Origin: Anoplolepis gracilipes
Lineage: Eukaryota > Arthropoda > Insecta > Hymenoptera > Formicidae
NCBI RefSeq assembly: GCF_047496725.1
Contig: NC_132980.1
Location: forward strand, 2,113,001 to 2,177,000
Reading direction: 5' to 3'
Length of the DNA stretch: 64,000 nt
Below, in pieces: positions 55,492 through 64,000 of this stretch. A program made the translations under genes and the position numbers. Every line of letters starts with the position of its first letter. Positions within the stretch are counted from its first letter, which is position 1. Under the pieces are notes generated by a model, which worked only from the letters and a program-made list of their open reading frames with translations, did not search any database and was not told the origin of the DNA.

Positions 55492-55547
55492 AAAAAATTG
55501 ATATATAATATAATAAATAATTAAATGTAGTTATTTAATATATAAAA

Positions 55548-55723
55548 TTATAGATAATTCATCTGTTTTAGTCGTTCCTCACTGCAACATAAAATTAAAA
55601 CGATAATTAATATGAATAAAATTTAAAGAGAACATTTTTTTAAAATGTTTTTTTACTTACTTTAATTTGTGTTGTTTCGTAGCTAAATTTAAAGTTATCA
55701 GGATTATAATTACGTTGTGGAAA
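55548..55723 (-). pseudogene. C2H2 zinc-finger 3' cassette 6, finger lost
   Basis: The first exon 55661-55723 (acceptor TTTTTTTTAG, donor GTAAGT) keeps only ATKQHKL of the finger; no Cys pair remains. The terminal exon 55548-55581 (acceptor TTTTATGTTGCAG) continues in the cassette phase as NEERLKQMNYL and TAA. Splice sites and frame survive although the finger does not. Confidence 0.5.
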
Positions 55724-55739
55724 CTAAAAAAAACCAGAA

Positions 55740-56630
55740 TATTTGGGTAAATTCTATATAATTTATACACATGTTGCTAAAAATATTTTTAATAAATATT
55801 TTTACACTTACCATTTGATTTCTTAGACTATCAATAACTCTATTTGGTACAATAACAACATTCCTCAATAAACATGTCCCAAATATTCTTCCATGCTCTT
55901 ATCAACCAATTCCATGAGTCTGGGTATCATCTAATAACATTAGAATGTTATTAATGACAAATAAATCTTTCAATAATTGTTGATAATAAATTAATAATTA
56001 TTATATTTTAATATTTTTTACAATAATAATATTAAAAATATAGACTTACTTTTGTATAATATATATTATAAGTACAGCAACGATGACTTAGATGATAAGT
56101 GATGTTGGTACAGTAATGTTAATGTTTATATTGGGTAGTTTGAAAGAAGAGGGCCATGAAAGAAGATCCATTTTTAATGTCCTGAAACATTTCATGGGTA
56201 TGTATTATCATGAATATGTATTATCATGAAATGTTTAATAATATTTTCAATTTATTTATAAAATATTTCAAAAAATATATGAAAAATTTTTCACAAAATA
56301 TTTAAAAAAATATTTCTATAATATATCATAATGCTTCAGGAATTCTTTTCTATTAATTATGAAATCTTTCATAAAATAATTTAAAAATATTTCAAAAATC
56401 ATTTAATGTAATATATCGAAAATTTTTCTTGAAATTTTATAAAAAATATTTTAGAAATTTTTCAGAAATATTTCTGTATTTTGAAAAATCTAAACTAAAA
56501 ATTTTTACAACATAAGTTATGAAATAAGATATTTTACTAACTACAAAGATAAAAAGCTTAAGCATGCATTTTTTCTTACGGTTACGTATAATATATTTTA
56601 AATTATTAGATCAAAATCGCTAGTAATCAG
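55740..56630. other. AT-rich DNA with quasi-tandem AAAATATTTCAAAA units
   Basis: At about 56215-56480, AAATATTTCAAAAATAT-like phrases recur irregularly. TATTATCATGAA..ATG is duplicated near 56205-56230. No gene was seen. Confidence 0.5.
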
Positions 56631-56636
56631 TTAATA

Positions 56637-56673
56637 GGGCGCGATATATATATATATATATATATCGTGCCCC
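56637..56673. repeat. GC-clamped TA palindrome (cruciform-prone)
   Basis: GGGCGCGATATAT..ATATATCGTGCCC is a perfect inverted repeat but for one base, with TA throughout the centre. Confidence 0.85.
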
Positions 56674-56770
56674 TATATACAAATACTGATGTTCACTATT
56701 TACAGAGTTTTATTTATTTTATATATGTATGTACATATAAAATAAATATAGGGTACATATATGTATACAC

Positions 56771-57260
56771 AAGGTGATTCAAAACAACCTGATGTCCTTA
56801 AAATGACATATTCTTGAGCGAATTCTAAGACGATTTTTTCTTTTACAAAATTTTATCTGAAGCTTAGTTTCTGAGTTATAATTGAAAATAGTTAGCCATT
56901 TATGACCCGGATACAACGGGCATGCAGGGACGGCGCAACGTGTCATCAGACTAATGGCCTCTCTACGGTCAATAATATTGTATAGAATGCAATAATAATT
57001 CAATAAACTTTAAACAATAATATTCTGTAATAATAATAATAATTATTATTATTGTGTAATATTATTAGCCGTCTAGAGATGTCATTTCCCAGTGAGAAAT
57101 GACCCATCGATCGATATCAAATTGACATCGAATCGACATCAAATCATCGAAATTACATCGAATTGATATCAAATCAACATCGATTTGATAAGTCATTTCT
57201 CACTGAGTTGTTTCATGACGCGTTATGCCGTCCCTGCTTGCCCATTGTATTCGGCTCGTA
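56771..57260. mobile_element. Foldback element, imperfect
   Basis: ACAAGGTGATTCAAAACAAC at 56771 resembles the ACARGGTG ends of the other foldback families. ATACAACGGGCATGCAGGGA..CGGCGCAACGTGTCAT (about 56911-56946) is complementary to ATGACGCGTTATGCCGTCCC..TGCTTGCCCATTGTAT (about 57214-57250). A second pair, GTCATTTCCCAGTGAGAAATGAC, lies at the centre beside direct repeats of ATCGAATTGACATC. The right terminal repeat is missing or unrecognised. Confidence 0.55.
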
Positions 57261-57289
57261 AAAATTCACATCAATTGTTGAAGAATTTT

Positions 57290-57859
57290 ATGTCGAATCT
57301 TCATTACTTGAAGTCGGAGTCGGACTCTTTACTATTTTTTTCGTTTTTTAAATGACATTTTTGGATCTTTTTGTCTTTCTTATGTTTTATAGTTGTCATA
57401 GTGGTATTTGAAGCATTGTTTTCTAACTTATCATGTTTAAAACCAACTAAATTATTTTGCTGAAATATTTCTTTTCTTATATTTGTTGCATTATCTGATA
57501 ATTTGTTGAATGTAAGTACTTATAAACTGCTCAGCATCATCATAATTATCTGAACATTCAGATAAATAAATATTAAGGCATTACATATTTGCAGATTATT
57601 TTAGACATATAGTAAGTTTGCATACGTTTTAAGAATACGAATATAATATACCTTCTGTATATAGAACAGCATTGACATCAAATTTTTTCCATGACGACTG
57701 ATAGACTGCATTAGATTTTACTAATGCTTTAAATTTAACAGCAGATGTGGTTTTTGGCCAATAACAAACTGAATTATTATCTGTTAACCAGATAAGAGAG
57801 ATGACTGCATATTCTTTCTGAGTGCTTTTTAAAAATTGCACTATTGCATATATACTCAT
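57290..57859 (-). pseudogene. WL.DNNS/CYWP domain protein remnant
   Basis: ATG at 57859 opens MSIYAIVQFLKSTQKEYAVI, then LIWLTDNNSVCYWPKTTSAV, YQSSWKKFDVNAVLYTEG. A GTATAT donor follows near 57651. An acceptor (CTGAATGTTCAG) near 57553 continues as NYDDAEQFISTYIQQII, typical of the linker after this domain. Farther on, a Lys/Ser-rich stretch and ESDSDFK appear with stops. It is an N-terminal domain frequent in insect repeat-associated proteins and related to the fragment at 14480. Function is unknown. Confidence 0.45.
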
Positions 57860-57999
57860 TTCGGCCAGTAGGATTTATATCGTGTTTTTTTTCTATATTA
57901 CGTGTTGTGTGTTTTATAGTACATTGAGGAAATATATTCAAAATTAATATTATAAAATTATTAATATTAAAATGATAATAACATTTACAAAAATGCAAC

Positions 58000-58312
58000 T
58001 ATCTTAATTATAATTTATCAATTCAGTTTTATTCATATTATAAATAGCTCAAATTTTTAGTAGTGTTTTGAAACAATTTTTCACACAATTAGAATAATGA
58101 AAGCATTTCTCTCGCAATCTACCTCTACAATGTATGTAGTTATACAAATAAGCGTTGCCTCAATGTATACGTTATTGCTTAAACCTGATTTTTTTTCTTT
58201 AAAAGTAATGATATGAAGAAAATGCGTCAATTGAGAATAAGTAGTATATTATAATATTATGCTATGTTATATTATATTTATTATATTATGTATTAGAATA
58301 AATATATATATG

Positions 58313-58386
<74 letters not shown>

Positions 58387-58462
58387 CTAATAATGCGTAT
58401 ATGATTGTGTATTTTACTTTAAAACATTTATGTCTATATATTTCTTATACATAATATTCATA

Positions 58463-58499
<37 letters not shown>

Positions 58500-59700
58500 C
58501 ACAAAATATAATTACAAGATATTTTTAACTAGACAATTTTTGAAAACATAATATATATGAATAAAGATTAAGACAATTAAAGTAATTAACAGTAAACAAA
58601 AAAATTAATGTGATAAAACATAACACTACTATATATTACACATATATTACATAATTATTACATATATTACAAAACAATAAAATGAATGATGACATGAAAA
58701 TTGATTACATGATGACAAGAAATTTATTACAACAAATTTTGTTACATTAAATTTTTTTGTTTAGTATAGTATATCTAAGTATAGTGTACTCTATTGTTTT
58801 CTTTTTTTAATATTGTATGTCTTGACTTACTTTATTGAGTAAATTACTCAATAAAAATCTTTTTACTTCTGATACGCAATATGTAACAACTTCTTCGATA
58901 ATGGTTCCACAAGTACTTGATGATTATAATTGGCTGACACCGAGAAGATGTATCATTAAATCGTGATGCATCCACACAATTGCGACTTAGAGCAAGTATT
59001 GTGAAGATACACTAACAAGGAGAACATGCATAAATATTAGCTGAATATAACTTACAAACTTATGTTTTCGATTGCTGAACATTCGATGCGACAGCTGGCA
59101 AAGAAGCGGAGCAGTGACATTACTAAGTGCATTGCTGATTTACTATTGGCACTTCAGATGATTCAATAACAGTTACATGGACTGCAGTTTGATCGTTATG
59201 TCTGGAAGAACTCCAACGAATCTACACTGAATATCTAATGGCTAGATAACTATACAAGGATTTTCTCATTCAAAATCAAGCCGAGATGGTTTGATAATCA
59301 AGCGCTCAATTTCGCAGATGATTGATTGATTCTCTAAGATGGTTAATATCGGTAGCGATCCATGCAAAGAATCTCATTTAATTAATTTGGTTCCAATAGT
59401 TATATTAAAGCCTTTATTGAGATCAAGCGTTTGATACAACTGACAAAAAAGCTTGGACAAGTTGTATCGAAGAGAAATTTTTATTTCTAGAATGTGTTTA
59501 TGTGCTTCAATAGTTTGACACTGGAACTGTAAGATATTAACTGAAGCTCCACAACTTACTCATGCTTCCTGATTGATGAGTGAGATTATGCAAGCATAAT
59601 ATATCTCAGAAATTAAGAATAAAACGAATCATCTAACTGTTTACGTCCTTACTGCTTATGAGGACCAAGGTAACGCATCAAACAAATGTCACTGCACTAT
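58000..59700. other. No supported gene; large TA microsatellite
   Basis: A (TA)n tract of about 65 bases lies at 58318-58383 and a shorter one at 58461-58494. 58900-59650 is less AT-rich and looks like a heavily decayed coding region, but no motif could be recognised in any frame. Confidence 0.45.
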
Positions 59701-59719
59701 TTGAAACTAAGTTGTTATT

Positions 59720-60480
59720 TTTTTCACCAGGCTAATAGCGCACATAATCCTAATTTGATCAAGATATGTTTACTCATTTGTAATTGACCACGCTTTGTTA
59801 AATTCAAGGTCATTTATTTAAGAAGAAAAGAGTTTTTTGTGGCGCATTGTAACTGGAGATTAAAAATGGATTTATTTTGATAATCCCAAGTGAAAAAAAT
59901 CATAGGTGGACTCCGATCAATCATGCACATTAACGCCAAAACGGAATATTCATATAAAGTTTTGCTCTGCTGGGACCAGGAAGGCGCGCTTTATTACGAG
60001 CTACTGCAACTGAATGAAACAGTCATGGCTGACGGCTATCAACAATAATTGTACCAATTGAAGGATGAATTGATGTGAAGAAGGCCATCAGTAGCCAATA
60101 ATCGGTGCAAAGTAATTCTTTTGCATGACAACGCACGAACACATATTGCAAGAACCGTCAAAGAAACACTATTAGAGCTCGAATGGGAAGTTCTTTCGTA
60201 CCCAGCCTATTCTCCAGACTTGGCTCCATCGGATTACTTTTTCTGATCGATGCAATACGCGCTCGCCGATACACACTTCTCCAATTACGAAGAAGTTAAA
60301 AAATGGGTGGATGGATAGCTTGCTTCAAAAAAACAACACATTCTATCGTCGTAAAATCCAACTTTTATCAGAAAGATGGTAAAAAGTAATAGAAAACGAT
60401 GGAAAATATTTTGACTGATGTATTAATTAATTTTCTTATTAAAATAAATGTATTTTTAAAGCAACAGAAAACTGGTGAAA
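59720..60480 (+). pseudogene. mariner transposase relic
   Basis: Plus-strand frames read VTGD.KWIYFDNPK (about 59849-59890), then KVLLCWDQEGALYYELL (about 59955-60010), VILLHDNARTHIARTVKETL (about 60110-60170), WEVLSYPAYSPDLAPSDYFF (about 60184-60245) and NYEEVKKWVDG. These are the second half of a mariner transposase with all three catalytic Asp positions. Stops at several places and no recognisable terminal repeats make it an old relic. It is a different lineage from the mariner at 8161. Confidence 0.85.
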
Positions 60481-60654
60481 ACTAAGTTTGACATCTATAT
60501 GGAAGACTTATGTAATTGACAGATCCAGTGGACATTTTTAGATGCACGGATTATTTATTTAGCAAAGAAAATTCTGTAAATCACATCTTTTAAGGATCGT
60601 CTTTGCACAAGCTGTTGCAATGCGAGTTTACATAGACTCGTGTAGCTATTGAAA

Positions 60655-60872
60655 AACATAATTAGCTCCAACAACAACCTCTGTTTGTCATAACGGACGG
60701 CATCATTACAGAGATTGATGAGCAATTTTTCATTTCATCTTTAAATCACATCGTCGAAACTCTTCCTGCAAATCTGGAATACACTACATTGTACCGTGCA
60801 TCACTGCATTGCCAATGTGGACACAAGATAGAAGATTTTTATTGCTGTCTTTGTCTGCCTCAACATCAGAAT
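60655..60872 (+). other. Open frame of about 70 codons, unrecognised
   Basis: Without an ATG start, the frame LQQQPLFVITDGIITEIDEQ, FFISSLNHIVETLP, LHCQCGHKIEDFYCCLCLPQ stays open to TAA. The Cys/His-rich end could bind metal. It may be an exon or a pseudogene remnant; no splice sites could be fixed. Confidence 0.25.
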
Positions 60873-60879
60873 GGTTAAT

Positions 60880-62760
60880 TTGCGTTAATTTGGAAATAAT
60901 CTCTGACTATATTTTTGGGTAGCATTTTCAACGTTTTGTGTTTCGCCGAGATCTCTGCGACTGTATTCAACGGAATACCCAAGTAAAATATGATCAACGA
61001 ATCCAGCAATCAACTTAAATAGTCAACTTTTATATTGCTATTAAATCTGAATGTAATTACTATGATAAGTATCAGCATCATTTTTAATAAGATTTTATTC
61101 TGCAAACGCATGTATCTATTTAACACACTCTATATTGAACACAAGCTGTCGAAAAATTTATTTAACTACTTTTACTTTTATTGACAACAGTCTCAGTTGA
61201 ATTAGAATTTGATTCTTTATAACTAAAAAGCAACGGTCATAAGAAAGCTAGCAGCGATGTAACATTTTGTAAAACATTACGTACGCTATACAGTATATTT
61301 TGTCATGTTAATTTTGTTAAGTGTGACATGACGAGCAGGATGGCGGGTTTGAAATTATTAAATCACAAATAAATACAATAAAAATCGTAATATTTATCAA
61401 AAACTTTATAACTCGATAATGTGAAATGCATTGTGCATTTATTCGATGTCTAAACTGCATGCAAGTAATAATGCTTGCAATAATTGGCAAAATAATTATA
61501 TTGTACAAAAAATTTGTAATTTTATGATAGTTATAATTTATAATGTTAGATAATAAAGAAGAAGAGAATGAAACTTTCAAATAAAGATATCAAAAACAAA
61601 TAATAACGGTGAACGGCTGAAAACCAAAATATTTGTTACTTTTCGCTCAAAAGTGTAAAAATTTACTATTATTAAAATTAAAGATTTGAGACTTAGAAAG
61701 TTTTGATCTCTTTTAAAAAAATATATACATAACATATATAAAAATCTCGTGATCGGTGCTCTCAGATTGTTTTTCGCAGCATAACGCTATTACTTACGAT
61801 AACAAAAGGAATTATCTACAAAAAGAATAATTTTGCACTTAAAGGAACTGAGCTTTTTATGCAAATTTTATAAACAAATTATAAAAATATATATAGACAA
61901 ATATACATTTATAAAATGCACAATCGTATTATGCGTTAAATATAACAACTTAGATATTTAAACGTGATACACATATGTATAATAAAAAATAAAATAAATT
62001 TTATAGTGTTCATAATTTCTACTTTTTATATCATCATTTATGTAAAAAAGACAGATTTAAGCAATAACATATTTATATATTGTAGCAACTTGTTTCTGCA
62101 ATTATTTATTTAAAAAATTAAAATATGCATTAATCTTATTACTTTCTATTACTTATCTTATTATTTTCTTTTATAATAATTTTCTCGATAGAGTTTTTTT
62201 TATTTTTGGTAAGTAATTGTTTAAAAATATATTAAGTATTTGTTAAAAATATATTAAGTTTCTTTAAATTACGTATATATAAATATTAAATTATATACAT
62301 ATGTGTGAGCATATGCTGTGTTTTGTGTATGTATGTATATTTGAGTTAGTTTTAAATATTTCAAATTTTTTTTAATTTACACCATACATACACACACAAA
62401 CAAACGCACATACACACACATACACACACATTCATAAGTACGATCTTCCGCAGAAATGCAAAGAAAGCAATGCAATTGATGTTTCCAATTCTCTAGAATT
62501 TTGTGAATTTATGAAAAAATATAAAAGTAAATTTCATAAATGTGTTACGTCTACACTCGAGAAAGGATTAATCGGTGGAAGGACGTTCATTTCCTTTGTT
62601 AAATCGCGTTTATGATCTCGAACGCTTTCGACTTGAACGAACTGTGTAAGACCCAACGAAGTCCAAAAAACTATTATTGCAAGGGTTGTGATTTATTCGC
62701 TCTTTTTGATTGTTTGATAAGTCGCAGGGACCGACGCCTGGGCAGTACTGACTTCTTCCA
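60880..62760. other. AT-rich DNA without a supported gene
   Basis: A short ORF at 61317-61580 on the minus strand is hydrophobic and AT-driven. (CA)n runs occur at 62390-62430. Confidence 0.45.
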
Positions 62761-62765
62761 ACGGT

Positions 62766-63055
62766 TTAAATATTTCTGCCTTTTAAGGCGTAACGACCAA
62801 CGAAATATAGGTTTGGGTACTATGCAAATTTAAATACAAGAAATATTAAGTAAATGAGGAAAAGATAGGGGAGAAAAAGAAACGGAAAGAGCAACAAGAG
62901 GAAGAATAAATAAAATGGCTGTGGACTTACTATTGAGCGATCAGGGTTCAAACGGAATGGCATTGGTTTCGTCTGCAAGTCTGGAAAATCCTCCGTGGTC
63001 CAATTGCCGTCGAAGTGTTGTCGTTGATTCGTCGGTCCTGGTGGTTCACCGATAA
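62766..63055 (-). CDS. Putative microprotein gene, two exons
   Basis: The exon ending at 62931 (donor GTAAGT) reads GEPPGPTNQRQHFDGNWTTE, then DFPDLQTKPMPFRLNPDRSI with strong coding character, but has a stop upstream at about 63058. The terminal exon 62766-62819 follows a long pyrimidine tract and TTTGCATAG and continues in phase 0 as YPNLYFVGRYALKGRNI to TAA. The first ATG gives a 28-residue peptide starting MPFRLNP. If the first exon is internal, the protein is longer. No family was recognised. A TATA box lies 80-90 bp upstream. Confidence 0.35.
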
Positions 63056-63137
63056 ACTTTTACCGTTCACTTTCACAAAATGACGGGTTAAGGTAGACTG
63101 GCGAAAGAGCTTGTGTTGTTTTCTTCCAAAAACCCTT

Positions 63138-63145
63138 CTTTTATA
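63138..63145 (-). promoter_or_regulatory. TATA box candidate for the minus-strand microprotein gene
   Basis: CCATATAAAAG on the minus strand sits about 80 bp before the open frame at 63055 and would place a start near 63110. Confidence 0.4.
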
Positions 63146-63149
63146 TGGT

Positions 63150-64000
63150 TTTTGGAGCTAGATTATCGCTCATGTGATTCTGAGTTATATTATTTTCTAT
63201 GCTTATGTGATTCTGAGTCATATTATTTTCTATGTTCTCTGCTGATAGTTCTATCGGTTCCAATTAGAAACTCCTCTAACGTTGTCAGGAACCCGTTTCC
63301 TGTTTTTTGGTGCTTCCGATGCATTTGGAAATCATATGGAAAAAGATGTGATTCATGATTTTGTGAGAAGATTTGGACTTTGGTATTAAGTGCATTATTA
63401 TAATTTCCCAATAGATTAGAGTCGTACTGTCCTTTTCCGTTTTTTATGATAACAAGTTGTTATCGCGCGCTCGGTTATTACCACGACTCCGCGAGAATCG
63501 TTGAGACAATATGTCCTAGTGAATGTCGTAGTGTAGACGGTTAGTGTTAAAGTTCCGTGGAAGGAAGGAATCGTGTAGTCGAAACGACGTAACAAATTCG
63601 TACAGAAAAATATTTAAAATGCGAGAATTTCATTTTTTTGAATTATAATTTATACGACATTTATAATTTTTGTATGACTCTAAAATATTAAGTATATGAT
63701 TTATATACTTTAATTATTTTTTTATCTTCTTCTCTTTTTCACTTGTAACGACAACCACTGATACTTTTCAAATTCACTTTTTCAATGTCTAACTGCCAGC
63801 AGCTACTTGGTTATTCTTCATATTAAACACAAGGATCAAGGGTAAATAGCGTTCCTGATATAATAATAAAACAAAAAACATATAAAATTATTATATTATC
63901 GACATTTTGTAACATAAAGAAAACAAATTTCATATTCAAAGACAGGATATGGAGAATTAAAAAAGTTTTTAGTTTAATATAAATATTTTTATTCTTTAAA
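63150..64000. other. Right edge of window; CpG-rich patch, no gene fixed
   Basis: 63440-63600 is CpG-rich and contains AACAAGTTGTTATCGCGCGC, possibly another promoter or first exon. A near-perfect tandem repeat (TGTGATTCTGAGTYATATTA twice) lies at 63174-63230. The last 350 bases are AT-rich. Confidence 0.4.

Noticed and set aside
50100..55730. Naming the zinc-finger locus lola or mod(mdg4)
   Set aside because: The cassette layout is similar in principle, but no BTB domain or FLYWCH motif is in the window and the junction peptide is not one I know from those genes.
62612..62833. 73-codon plus-strand ORF (MISNAFDLNELCKTQ)
   Set aside because: It overlaps the terminal exon of the better-supported minus-strand model and has no recognised motif, although it cannot be fully excluded.
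1..64000. tRNA, rRNA, CRISPR array, telomeric TTAGG repeats or a bacterial contig
   Set aside because: None of the diagnostic sequences was seen; introns and eukaryotic transposons show this is animal nuclear DNA.

Overview
The window looks like AT-rich insect nuclear DNA, most likely from a hymenopteran such as an ant. The reasons are small GT-AG introns, AATAAA signals, many microsatellites and a mixed load of insect-type transposable elements: mariner, piggyBac, Harbinger, Helitron, Penelope-like, errantivirus-like Gypsy, and a CACTA/Plavaka-like transposase. The species call is inference. No bacterial operon, tRNA, rRNA or CRISPR array was seen.

Layout. 1-4.08 kb: no supported gene, one long hairpin. 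4.08-5.46 kb: three adjacent palindromic MITEs. 5.56-6.95 kb: decayed Penelope-like element (PLE). 7.1-13.6 kb: one decayed CACTA/Plavaka-like transposase gene cut by nested insertions: a SINE-like repeat with a 17-bp target duplication, a mariner with TA ends, and a retroposon-like unit that itself carries a piggyBac with TTAA ends. 14.5-16.4 kb: a WL..NN/CYWP domain fragment and a Harbinger nuclease. 16.6-19.2 kb: an antisense LTR fragment abutting a PLE with reverse transcriptase and GIY-YIG. 19.6-20.6 kb: a spliced unknown gene and a cuticle-like exon. 21.3-25.2 kb: a broken Helitron. 25.9-27.2 kb: a TIR/foldback element.

28.1-31.1 kb is CpG-rich DNA followed by two spliced ORFs that would encode tiny secreted peptides. 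34.7-36.6 kb is a second CACTA/Plavaka-like copy on the minus strand. 37.4-44.8 kb is a cluster of small intron-containing genes with no recognised relatives, including one with a tesmin/TSO1-like CXC domain; two blocks in it are duplicated. A 5'-truncated errantivirus-like Gypsy with an env-like region and a 3' LTR fills about 44.84-49.81 kb.

50.1-55.7 kb is the most unusual locus. On the minus strand it repeats a two-exon C2H2 zinc-finger 3' cassette (finger exon, about 70-110-nt intron, short terminal exon). The shared junction peptide is H-[KR]-[LI]-N-[EQ]-[EK]-[RQ]-L. Lys/Arg-rich linkers and a broken, capsid-like ORF of unknown origin lie between the cassettes. The right end has foldback repeats, a domain relic, a mariner relic, and a possible TATA-driven microprotein gene near 63 kb. 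Most functional names rest on motif recognition by eye. Splice models are conceptual and have no transcript support.
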